Source of the DNA: Pleurotus djamor
Lineage: Eukaryota; Basidiomycota; Agaricomycetes; Agaricales; Pleurotaceae
Assembly (NCBI GenBank): GCA_029747585.1
Contig: JAPEVF010000098.1
Span: 48,805-112,804 of the forward strand
Reading direction: 5' to 3'
DNA length: 64,000 nucleotides
In this document: positions 1-11,309 of the stretch, in pieces
How the letters are laid out: the number at the start of each line of letters is the position of its first letter
Position numbering within the stretch: the first letter of the stretch is position 1
Made by a program: the position numbers and the translations under genes
Notes under the pieces: generated by a model
The model's input: the letters and a program-made list of their open reading frames with translations, nothing else
The model's database searches: none
Told to the model about the DNA's origin: nothing

Positions 1-3000
1 AGGTTTCCTGGACAGGAAACTGTATCGCTTCGTAAAGACACTCTTGATCCCCTTCTGGTTCGCCTTCCGCATCCTCGTCTCCCTCAGCATCTTCGCCCAG
101 CCCGTGGTCATCGATAATTATTTGATTACTGCCGCCATCGGATTTCGCTTTCGCCGAATCATCAGTCGGTCGTCTTGAGGGGTTTCCGGAGAGCGGTCGG
201 ACAAAACTTGGACGATTGCTTCCTGAGCTGCTTGGTAGGCTGGGGGGATCATGATGCGAGCGACCAGAAACGCCAGGTCTGTCGGTGCTAGAGGGATGAG
301 ACTCCCGCTCGCGAGAGGATTGTGGCCGTGGAGGTAGAGATGGCACGAAAGGAAGCGTATCGGAAGGGGAAACTGGTGGTATTGAAGTATCATCTGTTGA
401 CAATGTATTCGGCCTTCCAGCAGAATCCTCGGAAGTCGCAGATGGCGCAGGGGTAGGACTGATAATTGCGATGTCACCTAGCTCTGAAGGAGAAGTTTCG
501 TCAATGACTTCGAGGCTCAAAGTTGGCAGCCCTTCACTTGATGCATGATGGGTTCTCTGCCTGGTAGGTATAGGGATGGTAGTGTCCATCCCAAGCGCTG
601 ATTCGAGGGTAGGCGTCTTCTCCAAGGTTGCTGGGATTCTCGTTTCTGAAGAGGAAGATCGGATATCAGTTGGTGTATGGTGCCTTTGGGGATCTTCGGA
701 GCTGCCCAGAGAGGCGGAACTCCCTTCACTGGAACGAGTGCCTGTCCCTATTCTCGGACTTGATTGAAGTTGTGCATTTCCCTCGCTTCGTACATTCGAC
801 TCCCTTGCGACGCCACGACGCAACCTCGAGCTGCGCAACGGGCGCGTACTGCTTCCAACATCGTCTCGGTCTTCGGCTTCGTTGTGAGTTCTCCTCCTAG
901 CTTGTTCGTCGTCATCCGCACCAGCTTCATGAGACGAGTGAGAGGAAGTCGGTCGTCGCGTGGCTGATTCAGAAGCTACGACCGATGCCTGATCGGCCAA
1001 GACATCCAAAGCACTTCGCGTTCGTTCAACAGGTCGACTACTCGACCTCGATATTGAATCCACCCCATCATCAGTAGCCGCTACAACCTGAGGAGAAGAA
1101 ATCAACCGCGGACCACTAGCATTGGTTGATGCTGATGAACCCCGGGTTCTACCGACTCCTTCAGCCTCGGCACTATCTTCGGGTATTGGATCTGATTTGC
1201 GTCGCTTACTGGGACGGACATCGGGGGGAGCTTCTCCTTGTCGTTTGGATCGTCTCGACCGCGTGTTGGACGTGACAACTATCTGGTCATTCGAAGGGGC
1301 TGTCGTTGCTTTAGCACCGCGTCTGCCTTTGCCAGCAGTAGTGCCGGTGGGCTTGGTCGTGGAGGGCTTGTTGGTTGGTTGTTTCTTTCTTTGTCTCGCT
1401 GGACGGGATCTGGTAGTGGGCGCACTTTCTTCGTCCTGTTGGGCAGGCGTCGGCGTCGGAGCTCGCTGGTCAGCAGAAGAAACATCACGGTCCATCATCC
1501 GAGCAGCGCTAAGCAATGAATCAAGGGGAGTAGGGGATGCTTGACTTCTCGTCGGGAGGTTGCGAGTCCTAACATCACCAGACTGTGGAAGGGAACTTTG
1601 CTGAGGGCGAGCCGCTTTGCTGGACGATGGTCCCGCTAATGGAGCGGCTCCATCGCCACTACCAGAGGCGCTCAAACTCGTTCGACCATTGGGATTGGGG
1701 GGCCTGGAGTCGTGGTTGGTTCGGACTGCACTTCTGCCTCCAGTTGGGCTACTGGGGACACCAGGAGCCATCATATTGATGCCGTAAGGTGGCCTTGTTA
1801 CATACATCCCTTGAGGATAATATGAGTACCCATACCACGGTGCGTATGGGGAAGCACCTGTGGGCGTGACTGTGGCGGGAATCCCAGTCGGGGTCATCAC
1901 GGTAATGGCATTTGGCGAGACAGTAGGGATACCAGACGGTCGTCGACCCTTGGCCTTCGGCGTCTGTGGGAGGGGTACGGGCGAAGCGTTGACGGTGTCT
2001 CTTGCGTCAGGTATCCTTTCAGTGTCTTCGCTCGGACGACCGGTGAGTAGCTCCGCGCGAGCTTTGTCTCTGTTGAAGGCAATGTTGGAAAGGGCATTTG
2101 TCCGAAGATGGCCCAGCCTCCTTGCAGCAAGGAGGAGGTGTTCGGAGCGTGCGTCTGAGAATGCAGAGTTCATCGTTTTCATAGGTTTAGAAAATTGGAT
2201 GCGCTGCCTCCTCGAAGGTGCTGCCACTGGATTTGAAGAAGAAGAAGGCGCCGTATCATTCTCGTGAGGGATCTCCCTTTCTTTGCCCTTGCCATTGGGT
2301 TTGTTGGTCTGTAGATCGGCACTCAAGGGAGAGCGGATCAGCGCGCTGAGGTACGACGACGTCCCATAGATTGTCATCGGTATAGTGAAGTTGGTGGAGT
2401 TGGAAGAGGATTCAGCTTCGGTCTGGGGGTTCAGAGAGGAGGCATTAAGGAGGAGCAGGGGCCTAAGCTTTGACAGCTCAGATTCAAGTGAAGAAAGGCG
2501 GGTCTGCGTAGCAGCAAGCTACATATTGAAGTCAGCGCCGTTCGTCATGAACGAAAGGTCATATGTCACGCACCTTCTCACGTAGGTGCTTGTTGTCGGA
2601 CTCAAACAACGCACACTGTCGTTCGAGATCTGTGTCTTCGCGGTTGGTTCCCTTACCCTGCCCACCACCACTCTTTGAGATGAGGAGTACCTCCGCTGTT
2701 CTGTCCCAACTTTCCCGTTCACTCTCCCACTGTGCCCGCTCCGCTTCAGAGCGTTCCAGGAGGAGATCCCGTTGCGCAAGGAGTGTGGCGATCGTCTCAG
2801 CCTGGTTAAGAAGCTGCATTGGATCTGGTTGGGCCTCATCAGCGTTCGGAAGACGCTCTCGTGACAAGAAAGCAGTATAGGCTGGTGAGGTCAGTTGAAG
2901 AGCCTATACGATCGAATCAGCACGAACGTAGCATAGTCTGGGAATGGTTTACTATATCCAAGAGCTCTTTTTCCCTTTTCTTGAGTTGAGGAAGCCGCGA

Positions 3001-3142
3001 CTTGACTCTCGATGTACTGCACTCGATCTCGAATTCGAGCCACATAATCTTCATTGAAGTCGGACGGTGGTGGTGAGATATGGAGAATGTCAGAGAGGGC
3101 GAGCGCAGGCGTTTCTTGGTTACATGAGCCCTGCTCAGGCAT
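1..3142 (-). CDS. Large disordered protein with N-terminal coiled coil (C-terminus beyond left edge)
   Basis: I do not recognise this family. The start is the ATG at 3140-3142. Three exons can be read: 3142-2953, 2903-2574 and 2518 to beyond base 1, with GT..AG introns of 49 and 55 nt. The first about 180 residues are helical and charged (KREKELLDI, then LLERSEAERAQWESERESW), consistent with a coiled coil. The last exon stays open for about 840 codons to the window edge. It is rich in Ser, Pro, Thr and Arg, with basic patches (RQRKKQ, SRRSKRQ, SKRRKSD) and an acidic stretch (GEDAEGDEDAEGEPEGDQE) near the edge. This composition suggests a nuclear, largely disordered regulatory or scaffold protein; that is inference. 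Exon 1 joins exon 2 in frame only if one base near 2976-2979 is removed, so a small sequence error is likely there. It is divergently transcribed from the histone deacetylase gene. Confidence 0.6.
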
Positions 3143-3397
3143 CGAAAATGGATGAATCGAATCGTCTCCGAAGTTTGTGGCTGAAGTTCAAGGTTGAATA
3201 CGAGTGGTCGGGCCAGGGCGACACACGCGCAGGTGTCACGTGAGCAGAATTTTCCAACCATCAGGCTTGGTTACCTAATCCAAGTGACCAAGTGGGAAGG
3301 CTCCTATGTCACGTGGACGGTACCGGAAATGGACACCGTGAACATTTCATTGCTTCCTCCAAGTTCCCTCGGCCTTGTTCTCTCCTCTCAATTCGTC

Positions 3398-5416
3398 CAT
3401 GTCAAAGAGACGAGTATCCTACTACTACGATCGTACGTCATACGCAATATTCGAACTCGAATGAACACTCAATTGCCGTCTTCCACCTTAGATGATGTCG
3501 GGGCCTACACATATGGCTTTGGCCACCCGATGAAACCCCACAGGATAAAGATGACTCACGACTTGGTATCTGCCTACAACATGTTAGACAAGATGCACAT
3601 ACTAGTGAGTAAATTGGAAACTGCTCCATATTACTGCTAAGAATTGTAGAGGCCTCAAAGAGCTTCGCCGGAGGCAATGAGCGCGTTCCATACCGATGAA
3701 TATGTCCACTTCTTGACCAGGGTAACGCCAGAGACAGCCGAGGAACTCACGTATCATGGTTCAAGGTGTAAGCCGATCGTATACAATGCTACCATTTTCT
3801 GAATTGGTACTTCTAGTTCTCGTGGGGGAAGATAATCCGGCGTTCGAAGGGCTCTTCGAGTTTTGCTCCATCTCGGCTGGGGGATCTATTGGTGCGTCTC
3901 CATTGTCTCTCGAAATCGGTATCTTATCTTCATTCATACGCAGGTGCCGCACACCGACTCACTTCAGGTGCCTCAGACATCGCCATCAACTGGGCTGGTG
4001 GCCTTCATCACGCAAAGAAGCGAGAAGCATCCGGCTTTTGCTACATAAACGACATTGTCCTCGGAATACTCGAGCTCTTACGCTCATATCCACGAGTACT
4101 CTATATCGACATCGACTGCCACCATGGCGACGGGGTAGAGGAGGCTTTCTACACTTCGGATAGAGTCATGACTTGTAGCTTCCACAAGTTTGGCGAGTAC
4201 TTTCCTGGGACGGGAACGCAGGATGACCGAGGGAGGGGGAAGGGGAAAGGATACGCGATGAACGTACCACTCAAAGACGGAATTACGGACGAGAGCTTCA
4301 AAAGCGTGTTCGAGCCAGTGTGTGATTTTCTCATCGTCATCTCCAGCGTCTCTAACGAATCGTCAGGTCATCGCTAAGATTCTTGAGGTATTTCGGCCCT
4401 CCGCCGTCATTCTACAGTGTGGTGCAGATTCGTTAGCAGGTGACAAACTGGGATGCTTCAACTTGACGATGCGTGGTCATGCACACTGTGTACAATTCCT
4501 TCGGAAGCAAAATATCCCGCTAATCTTGCTTGGCGGCGGAGGTTACACTGTGAAGAACGTCGCTAGGACGTGGACATTCGAAACCGCGTGTGCCCTCGGA
4601 ATTGAGGACGAAATTGACCCCAACCTACCATGGAACGAATACTTTGAATGGTTTGGGCCCCGTTACCGACTCGAGGTGGTGGAAAATAATATGGAAGACT
4701 GCAACGTCAAGGACGGGTCTCTGGAAAAAGTCCGGTGAGTACGCGGTCACGTTGTTGGCTTTCCTTGACTCATGGGATGGCTCAGCACCACTGCTTTAGC
4801 CCAACTACAAGCATTAGCTTGTGCCCCATCGGTGGGGATGCATGACGTACCATCTGAAAGCGTCGGCCAGCACCTCGGTCTCAGTAAGGACGAGGATGAC
4901 TTGGACAAGCAACTCGCACGTGAGTGGGAATTCATACAGAGGGCAAAAACGTACTGTTAACGCTTGTATTTCTCGGTATCAGAACATGCGCGCTATGTGT
5001 ACCATCTGCAAGAGTCGGACGCCACTTCATCTGAATCCGATGAACCCGAATCCGCCGAAGACTCTGAGGACTCGTCGTCGAGCAGGCGATTCGCAAGGAA
5101 CGCTCAACGGACGGCCGTTCGGAGGGCGAAGAAACGGATGTCACTGATGACCAATCGCGTTTTCGAGATAGCAAGCCATGAAGATGGGTACTATGAACAG
5201 GGGTGCCAGACGTCGAGCAAGAGCAAACGGCGATTCTTCCAAGCCGCTGCCTACTGGGACGACACTTTCGGCGAGGTTAAGTTGGGGACTCGAGACCCCC
5301 GACGCGTTCTAGGCCCCAAGCAGCAAACACTTGCAGAGATGTTGGAAAGTGGTGGTCGAGCCGGCGAAGATGTAAACATGGACGACGATCCAGAGTGGGA
5401 CGAGATGGAAAACTAG
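3398..5416 (+). CDS. hos2: Class I histone deacetylase, HOS2/HDAC3 type
   Basis: Zn-dependent lysine deacetylase of the RPD3/HDAC class I family, acting on histone tails in a nuclear corepressor complex of Set3C type. Exons rebuild [15 protein letters not shown] at the start, then [22 protein letters not shown], the catalytic His pair in [16 protein letters not shown], the metal ligands in [30 protein letters not shown] and the active-site Tyr in GGGGYT. The tail of the catalytic domain reads [14 protein letters not shown], close to the HDAC3/HOS2 APSVQ.HDVP segment and unlike RPD3. The last exon adds about 140 residues: a Ser/Glu/Asp-rich tract, a basic segment and an acidic end ([11 protein letters not shown]). 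The junction near 3755-3817 is not clean. Only an atypical donor (CATG|GTTCAAG) keeps frame into [14 protein letters not shown], so one base may be wrong there. Confidence 0.93.
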
Positions 5417-6131
5417 CTGAATTGATAAGTTTTTGACATCCTGTGCCTAATACGGGCTGATCGAGGGAGCTTAATTTCACCGTCGGTAGTTTTTTTTTCC
5501 TGGTGTATCGTTTTGTGTTGTATGATCATTGATTGGATGCCCCTCTGTTTTTCAAATCTTGGGCTGACCATGCGTTATCTAGACAGTTACAGGGTTTGAC
5601 CGATAGACGGTGCTCTGGCCAAGAACAGTCCGAGATACCTCTGCTCCATAGGAGTTGGTGGGATTCACAAGAGTGTACAACACGTAAAGGTCGTCTGAAT
5701 GTATGTTTAACGATGACTTCTATCATTCTCGGCCAACTTTCATGCTGCAATGCTCATGTTTATTAGGCACACTCTTCTTATCGCGTGCCACTAATTACAG
5801 GTCGAGGGGAGGCGGGCGCAAAGTGGCTCATGTTTCGCGATCACTCCGCGTTCTGGATCATTAGATTCCACAGCCCCTTCTAGAAAGGGATGTTGGAGGT
5901 ATCCACGCTCAAGGGTCTTGTGCTTATCGTCCTTATCTTTCAGCCACTGTCATTGCGGAGAAGCGTCCCGCCTGGCCAATGCTCAGTTCGTTTGGGGTTG
6001 AGGAACACAACTCGGTACCAACCGAAGGTTTTTAAACGAGATCGGTATGTCCATCGAGTCTCCCAGGCTCCCTCTCTTCCCCCACCCGCCGTACGGATAT
6101 CGCCTTTGGCTCTCACGGACTCGCTTCTTCA
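5417..6131. other. Intergenic, 3' of hos2 and 5' of purine permease
   Basis: About 715 bases between two same-strand genes. It contains a T-run at about 5491-5499 shortly after the deacetylase stop. No coding exon, repeat or RNA gene could be supported. Confidence 0.5.
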
Positions 6132-8520
6132 ATGTCCATCCACAAGGTTCAGCCCGAACCCACTCCCGAGTTGGGCGTTACAGGGGAGGCGCCGCTGCCT
6201 TCGACCACTGCCGACGCTGCCCCAAGAGGCGTCAAAGGCCACCTCACTCAGTTCAAACGCAAGGTGACGTCGAGGGAAGGGTGGTTTGGTGACTACGACT
6301 ATGGCTACCTCTGTATGCCCGCGATCCCCTTTCTCAGTCAAAAGAAGCGCGATCCTCCCTTCTATGGCTTACACGATGAGCTCCCCCTCCTCCTTGCCAT
6401 CGCCAACGGCTTCCAGCATTGTCTTGCCATGCTTGCTGGTCTCATTACCCCTCCCATTATCTTTGCGAGCAGTCTTCGCCTGTCGCCCGAAGTTTCGGCC
6501 TATATGATCTCTGCTTCGCTCATCAGTTGTGGTAAGTGCTTCTTCTCTCATGTGACCCTTCGCGGCTCTGACGTCGTGTAGGTATTCTCAGTTTGGTCCA
6601 AATGTCCCGACTCCACCTGTGGGGTCGATTCTACCTTGGGACTGGTCTCATCACCGTAGTGGGCACTAGTTTTGCGACCTTGAGTACCGCTAGCGCTGTA
6701 AGCCACCTCGTTTCTATGGTATCAATTTATTTCATGCTCAAGCGCACGCCAGATCTTCAATGCTATGTATGCCGATGGTACCTGTCCTTCTACGGTCGCT
6801 GAGGACGGAACGGTAACTCGAGGTTCATGTCCTGATGCCTATGGAATGGTCCTTGGTATGTGTAGTATTCGCGATCTCCTCAGGGCAAAGCTGACCATGA
6901 CGTAGGTACATCGCTCATCTGTGCTTTCCTCGAAATTGGCATGTCTTTCGCATCGCCACGCGCACTGAAGAAGATCTTTCCACCTTTGGTTACTGGTAAG
7001 TAAATGATCATCTGGGCTCTCACTACCAAGATCTCAACTCGATGGTGTGCTTCAGGTACGGTTATCCTCATGATCGGCGCTTCCCTCATCGGGGAGTCCG
7101 GCATCCCAAATTGGGGCGGAGGCTCGAACGATTGCCACAATCGTCCAGAGTCCGGCATCTTTCAACTTTGTCCCACTATTAACGCCCCTCGTCCATTGCT
7201 GTGTGTATCTCAGTCCCTTCTCGTCTGCGTCCCTACTGACACCGGCATTTAGATGGGGATCTCCTGAATTCATCGGTCTTGGATTCCTCTCTTTTTCGTC
7301 CATCATCCTTACCGAACTCTTTGGTTCGCCATTCTTGAGGAATATCTCTATCATTATTGGATTGGTTGTTGGATGTATCGTCGCCGGTGCTTGTGGCTAC
7401 ATCTCTGGTTCCACCATCTCAAGCGCCCCCGCCATCACCTTCCTATGGTATGTTATCAGTCGTTGAATCATCAGCCAATCCGTTAAAAAAAATTGATAGG
7501 GTTCACCGCTTCAAAATCGATGTCTACCCACCTGCTATCTTGCCCATGTTAGCCGTTTATGGTGAGTTGACTGTCTTGATATGTCGTCTTCCTTCACTAA
7601 GTCCACCACCTTAGTCTCCCTGGCTATGGAAGCAATCGGTGATACTACCGCTTCTGCTGAAGTATCTCGTCAAGCTGTTTCGGGAGAAGTGTTCGATTCT
7701 CGAATCCAAGGTGGTGTCTTGGTGCGTATCATCGATTGAATATCCCAGTTTGGTCAGTTATTTACCATCCCCCGTCAGGCCGATGGTATTGGTGGCTTCT
7801 TCTCTGCTCTCTTCACGGTCACCCCTCTGTCCATCTTCGCTCAAGTAAGTATCTGGCACCCTACATATCTAACTATCAACTAAACTTTACTCGTCAGAAC
7901 AACGGTGTCATTGCTATCACCCGTTGCGCCAACCGAACAGCCGGTCGATGGTGTTGTTTCTTCCTTATCCTCTTCGGCGTGATCGGGAAGATTGCTGGTG
8001 TCTTCCTTGCAAGTATGTTCATTCCTCTTACTCCCTTGGTCGCTTGTTGCTCATTTCGTCCCAGTTCCCAATCCTGTCCTTGGAGGCGTAACCACCTTCC
8101 TATTCGCTAGTGTCGCCGTTTCCGGCATCCGCGTGCTATCATACAACAAATTCACACGAAGAGACCGATTCATTCTTGCCGCCGCGCTATCATTCGGTGT
8201 CGGTGATCTCCTTGTCCCCGAGATCTTCACCCATCTATTCGACGGTGTTTCCAACCCGAGCGGCGGATTGCGAGGGTTGTTCGATTCCATAACTATCATC
8301 CTAGAAACGCCTTGTGGGTCCCATCATCACCTGAACACCTGTGTACGCGGAAGCTAATGTCCTTGTGATTCTAGTCCTCATTTCTGGCGTTGTTGCCGCG
8401 GTTCTCAACCTCATTCTTCCTCAAGAAGTCGAACACCTCAACGATGCAGCCTCGGAAATGACTGATGATGTCGAATCCCAGAATCAGTCCGTTGAAAAAG
8501 CGCCGATTCATGGCCACTAG
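6132..8520 (+). CDS. Purine (xanthine/uric acid) permease, NCS2/NAT family
   Basis: Plasma-membrane H+-coupled nucleobase transporter of the nucleobase-ascorbate transporter family (UapA/UapC branch). It carries the family N-terminus (WFGDYDYGYLCMPAIPF), the TM1 QH motif (GFQHCLAMLAG), a series of hydrophobic helices, and the NAT signature QNNGVIAITRCANR matching the [Q/E/P]NxGxxxxT[R/K/G] substrate-filter motif. The signature Q and R, with the upstream AMEAIGDTTA segment, are what UapA-type purine carriers have. The gene is split by many short introns; exons can be linked from ATG 6132 to the stop at 8518-8520. The C-terminus is hydrophilic and acidic (EMTDDVESQNQSVEK), typical for sorting and turnover of this family. 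It is convergent with the kinase gene downstream, leaving only about 140 bases between stops. Confidence 0.93.
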
Positions 8521-8662
8521 TTTTCATCCTCTCTCCTTCATGTATTTTATGCGCGTACGGCATGCCTAACTACGACTCTTGTGATATTTCTTGTGTGTTT
8601 ACTTGTGGATCATCTATTTAGCATGCTTAGGATGTATTTTCGAATAGATTTATTATTTCTCT

Positions 8663-11083
8663 TCATCCTGGCGTGGTAGTCCCATCTTTCCTCCCTTGGC
8701 GGAATACGCGTAGCCGAGAGGCCACTTCGTCAATCGTAGGGCGACTAGCTGTATCCTCATCCCAGCACGCCTGAATCAATTCCCATAGTTCTGGGGATAC
8801 TAAACGGTTGGACGGCTTCTTGGGTACGAAATCAGCTGGGGTTGCTCCGTTGTCCACTGGAAATTCACTGGGATCCCTTCCTTTGACATGGAACGGAACT
8901 CGTCCAGTGAAGAGCTGCGTGGAAAACGGTCCATAGGGCGCTCAACAATGGAGATTCAGAGAAACGCACCTGGAGCATCACGCGACCGAAGGAAAATACA
9001 TCATGAGTGGATGTGGGTAGCGGGTTAGGTGAACCATCCCGTGAAGTGAGCCAAAGTACAGGATCAGCCCAACGAATATCATCATCGTAGATGAACGGAA
9101 GATCCAAAGAATTGTGTCGGAGAAGGATAGGAAGTAATGCATAGTTGCATAGCTTCACTAACCCATTTCGACCAACAAGAATATTCCACTAGACGTATGT
9201 TAGGCTGTGACGAATGCATCGATTGGGAAGCGCACTCCTGTAAGACCACCATGAACGATTGAAAGTGAATGCACTAGGAGTTGCTCCGATTAGTTAGCGA
9301 ATCGAGGAAGCAGCAAGCGTACAATGTGACAGGCCTTGGGCAACTTGTTGTAGCTAAACGGAAACACGGGTAAATTTCGCGGAGAACATTATGCGAATTG
9401 ATCATACATAGCTGAACTTCCTGTCTGTCGGTATAAAGTGCGTTCGCAGAGATAGGCATAAATTCTGTGATTCAAAGTAAGGTTGAACAAGGCCGACACA
9501 GTCTTTCAAGTTGTTTGTGGTTCCAAGATAAGGGATAACATTCGGATGGATGATATTCTTTAATAGCTAGAGGGACTTGTTCATTGGATATTCAGTTCGA
9601 TAGACGGGGAGATTGACTCACTTGACGGAAACGCCAGTCGATAGAGGTGCGCCGAATGAGCTTCACGGCAACCTAAGGATACAGTTAGGTATATGGGCGT
9701 AAGGCAAGAGTCAAAACATACCGTTTGTTGCGTGTCACCAGTGAGAATCCCGGACCATGATTCGAAGAACACGCCACGAGAACTGTTGAGTACTTCGACG
9801 AGTTGGACATTCCGGAGGTCAGGGAATGCTTCAGTCGAAGTATGCGAAAAAGTGAGAAGTGGGTTCTTCAGAAACTCTCCAACTTCCTTCAATGTCGGCC
9901 TAGCTGGAGGGGAGGTTTCCCAGCAGGCGCAGATACAATTCCAACGCGTATCAGTCATGGAGACATCCGAGGGACGACGAGGTTGTACCCCCTTCACAAG
10001 CTCCACCAGTACTTGAGCATCTGCCTTCACATAATAGTATGGGATGTTGCCGGTCAAAACCTATATCCGGGTTGCACTCATAATTCCGTTAAGATGATGG
10101 ATGTGAAGAACAAACCTGGAGCATGATTCGTCCAAAGGAGAATATGTCACTTTTCAAAGACGGGGCGGGGGGNAATGTCGGTGTCAAAGAGCTCAGGTGC
10201 TGCGTATCGTACGTTTCCAGCAATGATGGAGGCTGAAGCGGATGCATCAAGATCGTCGGAGAATATGTCGGAGAGTCCGAAATCGCTGATACAGGCATCT
10301 CCGTCTGCATCGATGAGTACGTTCGACTATCTGTATCCTTAAGCTAGAGGAACTGGTTTCAATACGAGAGAAGCATGCCATACACCTGTCAGATCGCCGT
10401 GAACTATTGAGAAGGAATGCACTAGCACAAGGACGTTTAGCCCAAAGGGTGACACACGGATACACGAACCACATGTACTTACGGTACTGAATACCGTCGC
10501 ATACTTGGGCCAGCTGTGTTTATCTCTCAGCAAAAGCCACTATGTGAGATATAGAGTCGCTGACCAGTTTGTAACGAGCTTCTATACTCAGATGTAGACC
10601 ACTGCCTTTCAGGTACTGCGTGAGGTTCCCATTGGTCATCCAAGGGCATACCATCGACAAGTATGGCCCAAACGAGGAGACCGTACCAAGCAGCGGAAGT
10701 ATTCGTGGATGGTGGAGGATGTTCCATATGGAAAGCTCGCGAATTAGGACCTATCATGATGAATATCGTTAGCACTTTATATCATAGTACATAGCCCAGG
10801 GCGTGCTTTATGGATTCTTTGGGAGGCTGGATCAATTTGACGAAAAACTTTGACTGCTACCTGATTTTTGAACCGTCAATTACCCTCATCTCACCAAACA
10901 CATAGCACACACTCTTGTCGTTTCATGTTTCATTTCACAGTCCCAAATATCGGCAAAGCCACCATGGGCTGATGGATAGTGTTCCCTCTTGGACACATTG
11001 GCGGTAATATCTGGAGGAAGCTGTAGTGCTTGCCCGGTCTGACCATCCAGCAACGTCTTTGAGAGAGCTTCGGTATTCGACAT
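8663..11083 (-). CDS. Tandem kinase-pseudokinase protein, copy 1
   Basis: Two TKL-like kinase domains in one polypeptide, read through many short introns. Domain 1 (11083 to about 9730) has the Gly-loop region YPSAHGGFADIWDCEM, the ATP-anchoring lysine in VAVKVFRQI, a catalytic loop SIVHGDLTG (HRD replaced by HGD, Asp kept), DFG in DACISDFGLSD, the APE motif in GNVRYAAPEL, SDIFSFGRIMLQ and the RPT motif near its end. Domain 2 (about 9680 to 8663) keeps VAVKLIRR and the C-lobe (DVFSFGRVMLQ, ACWDEDTASRPTIDEV). It lost both catalytic aspartates: the loop reads IVHGGLTG and DFG became NYA (LVKLCNYALLP). It should therefore be a pseudokinase. No membrane or signal segment is seen. One N lies at 10173 in a G-run. 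The paralog at 21372-23930 has the same architecture in opposite orientation. Substrate and pathway are unknown. Confidence 0.82.
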
Positions 11084-11309
11084 CGGTTGAGATGAAGCCG
11101 CGGTGCCAAGGCTTAATTACGTCAGGGGTGGCCCGACCTCGGGTTCCCACAGTCAGTAACATTTGCTCACGGTCAATGCAGGTGGCAACGCGGCGTTTCA
11201 GGCCGTTTCCAAGTTTCCCATCAAGTTAGTTTTCTTCTCTCTCCTCAACGTCTGGCGCAGCGGAGACGCTGTTTTCTCTTTTCCATTCCTTTTTTCTTCT
11301 TAATAGGCC
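11084..11309. promoter_or_regulatory. Shared divergent promoter, kinase 1 / chitin synthase
   Basis: The 226 bases between two head-to-head start codons must hold both promoters. A pyrimidine-rich stretch (11230-11305) directly precedes the chitin synthase ATG, a common feature of fungal housekeeping promoters. No TATA box is obvious. Confidence 0.4.

Noticed and set aside
6..2270. Plus-strand ORFs opposite the large disordered protein
   Set aside because: They are shadows of the GC-rich, Ser/Pro/Arg-rich minus-strand exon, which is open through the whole interval.
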